Source: Cunninghamia lanceolata
Taxonomy: Eukaryota > Streptophyta > Pinopsida > Cupressales > Cupressaceae
Direction: 5' to 3'
Assembly (NCBI GenBank): GCA_027924645.1
Contig: BSBN01000494.1
Coordinates: 1,746,001-1,810,000, forward strand
DNA length: 64,000 bases
Shown: positions 24,455 through 35,299 of the stretch, piece after piece
Position numbering within the stretch: the first letter of the stretch is position 1
Layout of the letters: every line of letters begins with the position of its first letter
The notes under the pieces: generated by a model
What the model was told of the DNA's origin: nothing
The model's input: only the letters and a program-made list of their open reading frames with translations
The model's database searches: none
Made by a program: the position numbers and the translations under genes

Positions 24455-24459
24455 ATAAG
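24455..24459. repeat. target-site duplication ATAAG (right)
   Basis: Matches 9006-9010 exactly. Confidence 0.9.
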
Positions 24460-24862
24460 CAAGGACCTTGCCAAATAAATCACTACAAAATTTTTGGAGT
24501 GATTCAAAATTGCCACATATGATTTTGAGAGGCGTGAAATTAAGGTGCTGAAGATCCTCTCCCCTACTCCTTAGCACCATCATTGTTTTCCTTTCCATAA
24601 AAATATCATGAAATGAACATGTGTTGGAGGTACTGAAGACCTAATTCTGTTATGGACAAAATCATAGAAATCAAAGACATAATCATGCCATCGCACAAGA
24701 TCTTTGCTGAGATTCTATCCTAGACTTTCAATTATGAATTAGAAACATGTGCCACACATCAGCAGATAACTAAATTGGCAGGCTCAAGTTTCAACTCTCT
24801 ATCGATGTTGTAACTAGAAAACAATATTCAAAGTAGCAGAAAAGCCTGTATAGTGTATGGCA
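24460..24862. other. spacer, nothing recognised
   Basis: About 400 bp of low-GC DNA between the outer chromovirus and the Mutator-like element. I see no coding frame, LTR remnant or strong repeat. Confidence 0.6.
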
Positions 24863-24871
24863 GTCATTATG
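24863..24871. repeat. 9-bp target duplication of MULE (left), GTCATTATG
   Basis: Paired with GTCATTGTG at 27891-27899, one mismatch. Nine bases is the hallmark length for Mutator-superfamily insertions. Confidence 0.8.
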
Positions 24872-25366
24872 GGCAGCATCTATGGGGCCTTCAGGATGCA
24901 CCGATGCCCTGCCATGCCATAGATGGGATGTCGTTGCCATCCATGCAACCATCACTATCAAAGTGTACCTTAGTTCTGTATAGGTCAAACAATAATTATC
25001 TCTTGCCTCAAACGCATATGCCAGCTTTACCCTGTAGTTGAACTTCATATTTTAATATTTTATATTTAACTTGTAGTTTTAGGTTTTAAATTTTTTATAA
25101 GATTTTAATTTTAATTTAAAACATGAACTTAAAAATGTTTAATTTTTTTATTAAATATAAATATAAATTTGTAATTTTGAATATTAATATTATATTCTTA
25201 TTTTTATTTGTTTATTGAGTATTTTATTAAATATAAATATGAATTTATAATTTTAAATATTAATATTATATTTTCAATTTTATTTATTTTATTGATTAGA
25301 TAATATGATTATTAATAATTTAAAAGTCCTATTTACTATGGTTATTTGTCATTTTTTATTTTTCTT
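24872..25366 (+). repeat. MULE left terminal inverted repeat
   Basis: Pairs with 27433-27890 read on the other strand. The outer ~150 bp is GC-richer than the inner, AT-rich part. Two insertions of about 16 bp (near 24890 and 24918) distinguish it from the right arm. Confidence 0.88.
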
Positions 25367-27432
25367 TTTTAAATAAAAATATATATATTTATTATTTTTA
25401 TTTTTGAAACTTAATTATAACTTTTTTTCCTCAATTTTTATCAACTCACAAACTTGTTTTTTGAATTTTGCCTTTTTACTTAGGTTTGTAAAGAATGAAA
25501 CAAAATTTGCTTGATTGGCATGGATTTATTTGAATAGGGAAGGCTAGAAGTACTATTGTTAATAAACAATCATTTAAGTTAATAAGAGACATAATCTTTC
25601 CACACACTATGATAGTGATATAGAGTGATTTTGGATATAACCTATGTCACAGGGTCACTGAATTTCAAGCCAAAAAAAGTTGAAATTCAATGAACTTGAA
25701 GAAAATCTTAAAAAATTGTTCTAAGAAATGCAACCATCTAATACGATCATGGATGAATAACTTGGTGTTCATTTTCACCACACCCTTAGCCTAGCAAGCC
25801 TACTTATAAATTGTAATAAAATAAATAGAAAAGTAAACTAAACTATTGGGATTAAAAACTTGGATGATGACAATTGAATGAAATCTAATTTATTAAAAAT
25901 TAAAAATCTAATCTAATTTAAAAAAAAAAAACTAATTTATGAAAAATGTAAAAACCTAATCTAAAGATGTAAAAAGTAACTTATTAAAAATTAATTAATT
26001 TCATTAAATGTTATATGTGTTGCCCATGCCAACCGAAGCTCTTGTAATGTAATGAGGCTCTCTACCATTTATTTATTTTTATGCACTTCACAATTTATGA
26101 ATGTAATTTAAAATATATTTGTTGTGAAAAGTAAAACATAATATTTTTACCTTTTTTCCTTCTCTAATTTTATAATGAAAGATGAAAATATAACAATTAA
26201 AAAAACAATCTATTGAGAAATATTATACTCAAATTCTAATCTCTCCACAACGAATCCGGCCTCCAATCCTAACTCTAAACCTTTCCTTGTTCAAATCCTA
26301 GTTCTAATCCTAACCCTAACCTTAACCATAATATGGTACATTACCTCAACCGTAATTATATTAAAACTTTATACCAACCCTAAATTCTCAAATAAATGTT
26401 TTGTCAATTAAATTCCTATCAAATTATCCTGTTTCTAACATTTTTATTCTATTTTTATTTAAACATACATGTTTTTTGGCATATATATCCATATTAAAAT
26501 AATTAGTTATATATAATTAACTATATAGTTAATTTAATAGATTTAATATATTAAAATGATATATAGTATAAATTACTATAATTAATTATATATTTAATCT
26601 AAAGTACATTACAAATATATAATTAAGTTATTTATATAAAATGTATAAATATAATTTTATAAAAAAATATATCTAAAGTACATGACAACATCTAGATCAC
26701 TTATCAAGATTGTTACAAAATTTACCCTTTCTGAAATAAATCCTTTCACATGGTCAATTAAATTCCTATCAAATTATCCTATTTCTAACATTTTTATTGT
26801 AAACATCTGCCGTAGCACATGTTTTGTGCATCTATACATATATATTGTCTTTATATTGTCCTCTTTATAGTGATAGTTTTTTATGAAGTTTAAAGTTACA
26901 CTTTCTTTTTTCATTTCACTATATATATTATTAGTTTATGTCTTTCAATCTAATTTCTTTTGTGATTTAATCCTATTTACTGCTCCTTTTAACTCCTCTC
27001 CCATCCTACCCTTTTTTTTTTATAATTCTAATGCCACCTCCCTTCCTTTTAAGAGGTTCCATTGCAATCTATATTATGTTATCCTCTTTTTAATGTTGGA
27101 TCACTAAGTTTGATTAAACTTGATTTAAAAACACTCATTTTTGTTTTTTTATATTTCAAAAAAATTATTTCTTTTGTTATTTTTAATTATCAATGTGATT
27201 AAATTATGATATGATTTTGCATGCTTTGAAAACTATTTTTAATAAATATATTTGTAAATTAGATGACAATTATTATTATTATTATTATTATATTATTAAT
27301 AAATATATTTTATTATATTATAGATCAATATATTAATATAAAAAAGGGAGGAAAGACCTAATATTATTATAATATAATAATATTATAATTTAATATTAAA
27401 TTATATTACTATCTATATTAAATATATATATA

Positions 27433-27890
27433 AGAAAAATAAAAAATGACAAATGACCATATTAAAGAAGACTTTTAAACTATTAATTATTATATTATCT
27501 AATCCATAAAATAAATAAAAATGAAAATATAATATTAATATTTAAAATTATAAATTCATATTTATATTTAATAAAATACTCAATAAAAAAAAAGAAAAAA
27601 GAATACAATATTAATATTCAAAATTCAAAATTTATATTTATATTTAATTAAAAAAAAAAACATTTTTAAGTTCATGTTTTAAATTAAAATTAAAATCTTA
27701 TGAAATATTTAAAACCTAAAACTACAAGTTAAATATAAAATATTAAAATATAAAGTTCAACAACATGGTAAAGCTGGCGTATGCGTTTGAGGCAGGAGAT
27801 AATTATTGTTTGAGTGAACGAAGGTACACTCTGACAGCGATGGTTGCATGGATGGCAGCGGCATGGCAGGGAGGCCCCGTAGACGCTGCC
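27433..27890 (-). repeat. MULE right terminal inverted repeat
   Basis: The reverse complement of the left arm with scattered substitutions. Transcription through both arms would give a long imperfect hairpin with a 2-kb loop. Confidence 0.88.
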
Positions 27891-28026
27891 GTCATTGTGT
27901 GGCCTTGCTTAGTTTTTCACGAGTAAATCGCCATAACTTGCTTCTATTGTAATTATTATGAGAAATGACCAAGCCATAAATGCATTTATATCTGAATTTA
28001 CGTTCCCAAAATGCGATTGATCTTGT

Positions 28027-28156
28027 GTTATTCTTAAATATCATTCATTTCAACATTTAAAAGTCAATTTTGGTCAATAAAAATAAGACAAATATTTAAG
28101 GTGTAAAATTGCTATTGATTGTTTGACCATTGAAGTAGATGATATCTAAGTAGAGT
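28027..28156. mobile_element. MITE copy A (upstream of polyamine oxidase gene)
   Basis: About 130 bp with imperfect terminal inverted repeats: TTATTCTTAAATATCATTC at the left and GATGATATCTAAGTAGAGT at the right. It shares these ends and the inner CAATTTTGGTCAATAAAAATAAGACAAATATTT region with copies B and C. No clear target duplication is visible for this copy. Confidence 0.8.
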
Positions 28157-28577
28157 GCTGATTCTATGAGTACTTTTGAGACAGACAATGGCATACAACC
28201 ATCCAAGACACACATCCTAAACTTGACGATCAAGATGGATCCTAGGTACCTACTGTCTTCTACAGCTGTATTCCCTGAAATGGAAAGAGAACCAGACTCA
28301 TCCATCATCAAAAATAAGAATGAAATTCATGTGAACAATGTCAACATAGTTAATGTTGATGGTTGTGGTTGATAGTTAACATAGTTAATGTAAGTAATTG
28401 CGAGGATAAGAAAATAAGTGTGAGTAATTGTGTACAATGCATTTCGATATGATACATTTATTTTCCTACATAAATGCACTGTGTACAAATTCATAGTTAA
28501 TTGTTTGTGTAGTCTTCAAAGAAGATATGATTTGTCCACGCAGAGATTCGGTTTGTCGGAAGTGACAGAGTTTGTGT

Positions 28578-28787
28578 GGTCCTTTAAGAAGATAAGATTT
28601 TTGATCTAAAACGTACAAATATGCCGTCCCTTTCAAATTAACTCTGCGGGGTCCTTAAAGAAGATAAGATTTTTGATCTAAAACGTGCAAATATGCCGTC
28701 CCTTTCAGATTAACTGTGTGGTCCTTAAAGAAGATAAGATTTTTGATCTAAACCGTGCAAATATGCCGTCCCTTCCAAATTATCTCA
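28578..28787 (+). repeat. three tandem ~70-bp promoter repeats before the TATA box
   Basis: Units begin at 28578, 28650 and 28720 and share GGTCCTTWAAGAAGATAAGA, then TTTTTGATCTAAA and CAAATATGCCGTCCC. Each unit carries GATAAGA, an I-box/GATA-type motif. A more diverged partial unit (TCTTCAAAGAAGATATGATT) lies near 28512. The last unit ends about 20 bp before the TATA box, so the array is probably part of the promoter. That role is inferred from position. Confidence 0.88.
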
Positions 28788-28808
28788 AGAACACCCTCCG
28801 ATTTCATC

Positions 28809-28816
28809 TATAAATA
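28809..28816 (+). promoter_or_regulatory. TATA box of polyamine oxidase gene
   Basis: TATAAATA lies 49 bp upstream of the ATG at 28865, which predicts transcription start near 28840 and a very short leader. Confidence 0.8.
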
Positions 28817-28864
28817 GCAACCAGAAGCAAGCTAATTGCACAGCCAATTTAGCTTGATCATACA

Positions 28865-31834
28865 ATGGGGTTGGCTAATATAGCGTTTTGCCACATTTTG
28901 GCAATATGGTTGCTGTGCTTATCACGGTCAGTTGATAGCGATGCCGCCACTTGTACTACCATTATTGTGGGAGGTGGCATGTCCGGTAGGAATTAGTATG
29001 CATTACAACGTATTATGCCAGTTTCCGATTTTAGCTCTAGATAATGGTAATTATCATTGGCTTGTGGATTGATTTTTTTCTCTGGGTTATAATTTTTTGA
29101 TGTAGGAATAATGGCGGCAAAAACATTGTCTGAGAATGGGGTGACGGATTTTGTAATATTGGAGGCGACGAACAGAATTGGGGGAAGAATGCACAAGAAG
29201 AGTGTGGGAGGGTACACTATCGAGGTGGGCGCTAACTGGGTGGAAGGCGTGGGAGGAGAGCACGTCAATCCAATTTGGAGTCTTGCTAACAAATATGATC
29301 TTCGGACATTTTACTCAGACTGGAGCAACGTCAGCTATAATATCTATCATCAGGAGTAAGATTATCATAAATCCTATCTTCTTCTACCATATTGCATATA
29401 GATGGATGGATGGTTAGGATTGAATGTGATGTAATGTGTTAAATGTTAGAATAATGAATAGTTATTTTTAACACATATGCTGAATAAGTGCTGTTTATTT
29501 TTATCTTGGCCAGGGCCTGAATTTGATTGCAGTAGACAGTTTTGTCGTAAAATTGTATCAAAATTTAAAAAAGATTGTATCATATAAAAGGAAAGATTTT
29601 AGGGGAGTTGTTAAGCTTCTCTACTTAAATATCATCCACTTCAATGGTGAAACAATCAATAGCAATTTTACACTTCATTGACATCAAAAAGTGTTAAATA
29701 TTTGTCTTGATTTTATTGACTAATATTAACCTTTGGCTTTTTGAAGTAGATGATATCAAAGTTGTGCAGCTTTGTTTTTGTTGTTCATCAACATTTTATC
29801 ATTAAATGCAGGGGAGGCATTTTGCCGCAGTCAGTTGTGGCAGGTCCATACGAGAAAGCGAGTGCTTCGTCGGAGTTCAGTGCAAATCTGTCTACAACAT
29901 TTACGGCAAATGGAGAGGAAGACATCTCAATCTTAGTGTCTCAGCGCATTTTTGGGCAGTAAGCACTAACATTTTTGAGTTTTTTCTACAGGGTAGTAAG
30001 AAACTAGAAATGCTGAATTTTGATGAAATATTTTTGTTTTGCAGTGTGCCAGAGACACCGTTGGAGATGGCCATTGATTTCTTCTTCTATGACTTCGAAA
30101 TCGCAGGTTCTTATCCAACACTCTACTTAAATAGCATCGACCTTAATGGTCAAACAATCAATAATGAATTTACACCTCATCCATGCTAAAATGTAGTAAT
30201 TATTTGTCCTATTTTTATTGGCCAAAAGTAACATTTAACTGTTGAAGTGGATGATATTTAAGAATAACCCTTATCCAACTATATATATTTCCTTGTAACG
30301 TTAGTTGGATTGGTTTCTGTATATTATTTTTCCTTGATTCACATGCAGAGCCTCCTAGAGTAACGAGCTTAAAAAACGTTGAGCCTATTGCAACATTTGA
30401 ATACTACGGTGACGACGAATACTTCGTAGCAGACAGTCGAGGATACGAGCATATTGTGCATAAATTGGCCCAGGAATTTTTGTCCAGCAGCAACGGAACC
30501 ATAACAGATGAACGTCTTAAGCTCAACAAGGTTTGTTCCCTTTCATTTATAGGATTTCGACTACCCTTTCTGCAATATTGAAAATTTGATTGACAAAAAG
30601 CTGTTGTAAATTTGGGTAAAAGTGCTTCTGTGTTTTTTTCATGCCATCATTATTGTAAATTTGTAATGCAGGTGGTGCGGAAAATCGAGTACAGTGACAC
30701 AGGCGTGAAGGTCTCCACAGAGGATGGTTCAGTTTACACTGCAAAGAATACGATTGTTTCTGTCAGTGTGGGAGTCCTTCAAACAAAACTTATCGAGTTT
30801 AAACCGGATCTACCTGTAGGCATATATCTATCTAGCAATTGCTATTGACTATTTAACCATTGACATGGATGATATTTAAGTAGAGTAATCTAATTTTCTC
30901 ATATCTTAATGATATATTTTCTAAGGTTTTGTGATTTGCAGATATGGAAACTGCTGGCAATATACAAGTGGGATATGGTAATTTACTGCAAGATCTTCAT
31001 GAAGTTCCCCTCCAAGTTCTGGCCCACAGGACCTGGCACTGAGTTCTTCATATATGCTCATGAGAAACGAGGTTACTACAATTTCTGGCAGGTAAAATCT
31101 TCACATTTTGTTATTAGGGATTATTTCAACAACATGGGTAAGTAATAAGTATAAAATGTGAGTGTTAATGTAACAGCACTTGGAAAATGAGTACCCCGGG
31201 GGAAATCTTCTGATGGTGACTGTCACAGACGACGAATCCCGAAGAATAGAACAGCAGTCCGACGACGAAACCAAAGCTGAAATAATGGTAGTTTTAAGAA
31301 AAATGTTCGGCGATGACATTCCAGAGATGGAGGATATTCTGATTCCCAGATGGGGAAAAGATCGATTTTACAAAGGAACTTATTCCAACTGGCCAATCGG
31401 TGTTTCCGTGCAAGACTTTTACGAGTTAAAGGTTGTTCATTTCAAAATTGCTATGTACCAACTCCATTAAACAAGCTCTCCATAACCTTTAACCCTACTT
31501 TTGCTCTTTTGCAGGCACCAGTTGGGCCTGTATATTTCACAGGAGAACATACCAGTCAGGAACATAATGGATATGTGCACGGGGCTTATCTTGAGGGTAA
31601 TTTTACCTTTTGAAAAGAAAAAAGAACCAATTTTTTTTTTTGGTGGGATCTTTTAATGAAGCCTCTAATATGTGTTGATGAACAGGCATTAGTAGCGCCA
31701 ACATGGTTTTGGATTGCATGAACAATGGTAATTGTGCAAACAGTTCTTTCCTATACAATCAGCCCACCTCTGCACAAAAAGAAACTCAGGCTCCTGCAGA
31801 GAACCAGGTGAAGATTGGACAGATAAAATATTAG
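28865..31834 (+). CDS. PAO: Polyamine oxidase, secreted maize-type, 10 coding exons
   Basis: An FAD-dependent amine oxidase of the apoplastic plant type. It oxidises spermidine/spermine in terminal catabolism, releasing H2O2 and 1,3-diaminopropane. Exons: 28865-28985, 29106-29355, 29812-29958, 30045-30106, 30349-30530, 30672-30815, 30942-31091, 31177-31431, 31515-31596, 31686-31834. All introns are GT-AG, phases agree, and the product is 513 residues. A hydrophobic signal peptide (1-25) is followed by the FAD dinucleotide motif G-G-G-M-S-G (36-41), [11 protein letters not shown] (60-70), the W-V-E-G glutamate (E87, equal to maize Glu62), Y317/K319 (equal to maize Tyr298/Lys300), and a C-terminal Y-F-T-G-E-H-T with Y-V-H-G-A-Y. 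No stop or frameshift was seen. It is the only intact host gene in the window. Confidence 0.93.
29619..29758. mobile_element. MITE copy B in intron 2 of polyamine oxidase gene
   Basis: About 140 bp, from CTCTACTTAAATATCATCC to GAAGTAGATGATATC. It belongs to the same family as copies A and C, with the same TIR core and internal ATTTGTCTTGATTTTATTG. It lies 54 bp before exon 3. Confidence 0.8.
30120..30269. mobile_element. MITE copy C in intron 4, with 10-bp target duplication
   Basis: A 150-bp element with ends ACTCTACTTAAATAGCATC and GATGATATTTAAGAATAACCC. It is flanked by exact CTTATCCAAC at 30110-30119 and 30270-30279. A 9-10 bp duplication points to the Mutator superfamily. The insertion lies only three bases beyond the GT splice donor of exon 4 (30107-30108). 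Confidence 0.88.
30833..30886. mobile_element. MITE fragment D in intron 6
   Basis: Only the right half of the family is present: AGCAATTGCTATTGACTATT to GATGATATTTAAGTAGAGT. It starts 17 bp after the exon 6 donor. Confidence 0.75.
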
Positions 31835-32181
31835 TATTTTACCGCATTAAATGTCTGCAGAAGACTAATAGAGCAGATATTAAATAATACATTAAGTAAC
31901 AGAAAGAAATATTTTATCCATTTTAAATTATAAAATACATTATATACTTCAGATTTAAACGGTGAAAATTATTATTAGATGCATTTTAATTATTCTATTA
32001 TAAATTTTAACATTATAAACCATTTAAATCATAATACTTTACATTTTTCTTCTATTATATAATTTATAACTCATTTAATTTTTCATAAAATTTAAATTAT
32101 AATTTTAAAAAATTATATAAAATATATTTTTATATTATATAATTTTAAATATCTAATAACAATTGTTATGTTCATTTGCAG
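31835..32181. other. 3' region or last intron of polyamine oxidase
   Basis: AT-rich. It is either the 3' UTR of the short form or an intron of the long form. No other feature was seen. Confidence 0.6.
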
Positions 32182-32253
32182 AAGAGAGATTTAAAAGGTC
32201 GAACAGGGAGAAAAGCTCAAATACAAAGAAACATATTGTACGAGAAGATATAA
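32182..32253 (+). CDS. PAO: possible alternative last exon of polyamine oxidase
   Basis: A good donor (CAG|GTGAAG at 31807/31808) inside exon 10 can join an acceptor (TTTGCAG, exon from 32182). This keeps the frame and replaces the last 8 residues with 23 basic residues (K-R-D-L-K-G-R-T-G-R-K-A...) before TAA at 32251-32253, giving a 528-residue protein. An AATAAA lies at 32276-32281. Some plant polyamine oxidases carry C-terminal extensions that change targeting. Whether this splice is used is inference. Confidence 0.5.
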   Translation, partial: KRDLKGRTGRKAQIQRNILYEKI

Positions 32254-32275
32254 GAGATGATTCTATGATCATATA

Positions 32276-32281
32276 AATAAA
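32276..32281 (+). terminator. polyadenylation signal AATAAA
   Basis: It lies 23 bp after the stop of the alternative last exon, in a suitable position for a 3' end signal. Confidence 0.5.
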
Positions 32282-32516
32282 TTAGTTTTATGTATGTTAA
32301 ATATATAATATATTTTATTAAGACATATGTTAATCTCGAAGGATAGTAAGACTTCTTATAATATTTAAAGTTGAGAGGCATTTGAGTTGTGATGTTGTAA
32401 ACTTAAGTTTCTTTAAACAATTTTTAGTTGTTTAATATTGATTTTTTTTTTTTTAAAAAATTTACTAAATTATGATTTTAATGTTTTATAAATTGTAAAT
32501 ATATTAATTTTATATG

Positions 32517-33324
32517 TTAGATTTTGATGTAAATTAATTATGTTTTAAAGATCAATCTTTTTATATATTAGAAAATCATATTAAAACTTGTTATATTTTA
32601 AGAAAAGTGGTTTTACTTTAAATTTTATTATATTTTCGCTATAAAAGTGACTTGACTTTAATTTACTAAGTTAAACATCTTACTACTTTTTTATATCCAT
32701 ATAAGTCTTATCTACGCATACCATTATAGATATAAGTCTTAATTTACAAGATATATTAGTAGTACAATGATTTAAAACCACATGAAATTTTTTTGTTAAT
32801 TTATAGTGAAAATGTATTTAATAATTTTAAAGCCCAAATTGAATAAATCTCTCTAGTTGTTCAATTTTACTTTGTAGTCTTTTACAAATATTTTAGCAAA
32901 TAGGAATTAATTTTTAAAAAATTTTAAATACACTAACCTTAAATTTTAGATTTTGGTGAAAATTAATTATTTTCTCATAGATAAATTTCTTTATATGTTA
33001 GAAAATCATATTATAACTTATTATATTTTAATTAAAGTGGTTTCAATTCAAATTTTATTTTATTTTCACTTGAAAAATGTGGGTTTATTATATTTTCACT
33101 AAAAGAAAAGACACTTGACATTAATACACTAAGTTAAACATATTAATATATTTTTAATGTCTTTGTAAGTCTCATCTACCTAAATGGTTATAGATATAAG
33201 TTTTAATTTGTAAGATGTATTAGTAGTACAAAGATTTAAAACCATGGTGAATACTGTGGAAATTTTTAAAAAAAATTTGTAGTGAAAATGTATTTAATAA
33301 TTTGAAAGCCCACATTGAATAATT
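32517..33324 (+). repeat. ~430-bp tandem duplication, two diverged copies
   Basis: Copy 1 (32517-32848) and copy 2 (32946-33324) share TTAGATTTTG..., TTAGAAAATCATATTA, GACTTGAC/ACACTTGACATTAAT, AGATATAAGT and GCCCA(A/C)ATTGAATAA in the same order. Copy 2 has a small internal duplication of TTATTTTCACTxxAAAA. They are non-coding. Confidence 0.82.
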
Positions 33325-35299
33325 CAACACATATTCCATAATAAATATTAATTTTAATTTCTCAATACAATAAAATAGTTTTTCCTCTTAATTATATTAA
33401 AAGTAATTTAAATGTGTGAAGGTTCCACAACATAACAATAACATTGTAAAAATTCACATATATAGTCTAAAACCTTATAAGTAAAACAAAGATTTAGATA
33501 GTCAAAAACAATAAATACTATAGATAAAATACATCCTACTAAGAATCACATGTAGGCAATATAAATGGTGTCATTGTTGATAGTTATAGAAAGATTCATT
33601 CTACTTAGTTTACACTATCCAAAAAAATTAATGTGGATAGTTAATATTTTTCAAAAGGCACAAACTTATTAAATAACTCAACTATATCTCCAAAAGAATG
33701 ACTATGGGTTATTTACAATACTAGAAAAGTTAACATGATTTCTAGGTAAACACATAATTATGAACATGACCCACATAATATATTTAAGAAATTAATTATA
33801 AAGACAATTTTCTCCATTATCATTAGTATAAAAAGATTAATTAGCATTTCTACTACTCCCATGATATTAAATGGCATTGATGATCTTCACCCTTTCAATA
33901 TTAAGTAATTTTGTGCTCCTTTCATTAGTATAATTTTGTAATGTATGTTGCCCATACTATTTCTCATGTGTCCTACTTCTTAGTAGGGGTTGATAAGATT
34001 AAATAATGTTTATGCTCCTTACCAATGAAATTAACTAGTTTTTGTTCTCCTCAATATTATTTCGCATGTGTTATTCTAAAATTTTTTTTTCTCAATTTCT
34101 TACACGATTACTTATTTGTATATGTGTCTAACATGGTATCATCATCTTTCTCTTTCCCTTATTATAAAACTTCACTTTGATTCCTTCATGAATGGAAAGG
34201 TCTCTCTACATGGTTAGGATAGCCCATTGAGCTCTACAATCTAGTGGTAAAACACTCGTGTTAAAACACTCACATGTTACGATCTCAGTTGATTTCATTA
34301 TTAAATTGTACTTAGATGAATTAAAGATCTTAATTGCTTGAAGCTACTAGTATTGCTTTACTATCCTTATTTAGAAAATAGTAATGTACTCACATCATTG
34401 TAGTACTTTGGCTTTGAAAGTGATATGCATAATGTTTTAAGTTGTACCCGCATTATTTACCAAAGGGCCATATAAAAATGATTGTAATTTCTTAGTGGGA
34501 TCACAACCAAAAATTCTATTATATACAAATTACTATTGAGGCATTATTTTCCCATATGCTTTTATAGCAATAATTTGTCATATATGTAATTTTGCAATAT
34601 TAAAATGTATGCCTAGTATTTAGTTATTATAGTTGAGATATCTTGAGAGCATGAAACTTACTTTTAGAATTATACATCAATAATAATTTTACTGATAATG
34701 GATAATTATACATGACTTTAAACATGATAAATCTATCTTTGTTGACTATAATTATGTAAAGGATATGTTTGATTTATTTTATAATTTTACCTTCTTGTTT
34801 TAAAAAAAATAATTATACCTACTTTTCATGGGATTAACTCCTATGTAACTTGTAAATCCCTATGGTGAAATAGGTATGGGTTTCTTATATTTGAATTTGT
34901 AGCAACAAATTTGATGATAAATGGGACCAAATCTTATCATGACATATGAATTGAATTTAATTCACTTAAAATTGATAGTAAATGAGACTAATACATTATC
35001 ACCATATGAATTAAATTTAGTTCATTTACATTTGAAGATACAAATGGGACTAATGTCATATCACCATATAAATTGAATTAAGTACGGATTTTTTTCTTAT
35101 TGATGATTAATGGAATACATTGCTTGTAATTTGTAAATAGAATCAAGATCTTTATTCAATCATATGCTTCAAGCATAAATATCTTATAAGAGTGTGATTT
35201 TGATGAGTTATTAAGAAAAAAATATATTTACTTGCAATAGTAAATTTATAAAAGGACCACCTTAATTATGATATTTGATAATGAAAACAACCTGGTATG
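33325..35299. other. AT-rich spacer, no gene recognised
   Basis: Short open frames only. A tRNA-like stretch near 34215-34275 (CTAGTGGTAAAACACTC) is too poor for a tRNA or confident SINE call. Confidence 0.55.

Larger units (their letters stand above)
24872..27890. mobile_element. non-autonomous Mutator-like element with ~0.5-kb TIRs
   Basis: A 3,019-bp element bounded by long terminal inverted repeats that start GGCAGC(A/G)TCTA(T/C)GGGGCC at each end, with a 9-bp target duplication. The 2.07-kb interior is extremely AT-rich and has no transposase-like frame. It contains one near-identical pair of ~46-bp direct repeats (26401-26448 and 26753-26798) and a few CCTAACCCTAACC-like units near 26300-26330. 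It must have been mobilised by a MURA-type transposase from elsewhere. It ends about 970 bp before the start codon of the polyamine oxidase gene. Confidence 0.85.

Noticed and set aside
26280..26335. Short CCTAACCCTAACC-like run as a possible telomere seed
   Set aside because: Only a few degenerate units inside the MULE interior, too short to call an array.
29178..29417. Alternative frame overlapping exon 2 of the polyamine oxidase gene
   Set aside because: It is a shadow of the real exon. Homology and splice phases fix the frame that reads G-G-R-M-H and W-V-E-G.
34210..34290. tRNA-like stretch (CTAGTGGTAAAACACTC)
   Set aside because: No acceptable box B, acceptor stem pairing or A tail, so neither a tRNA gene nor a supported SINE.
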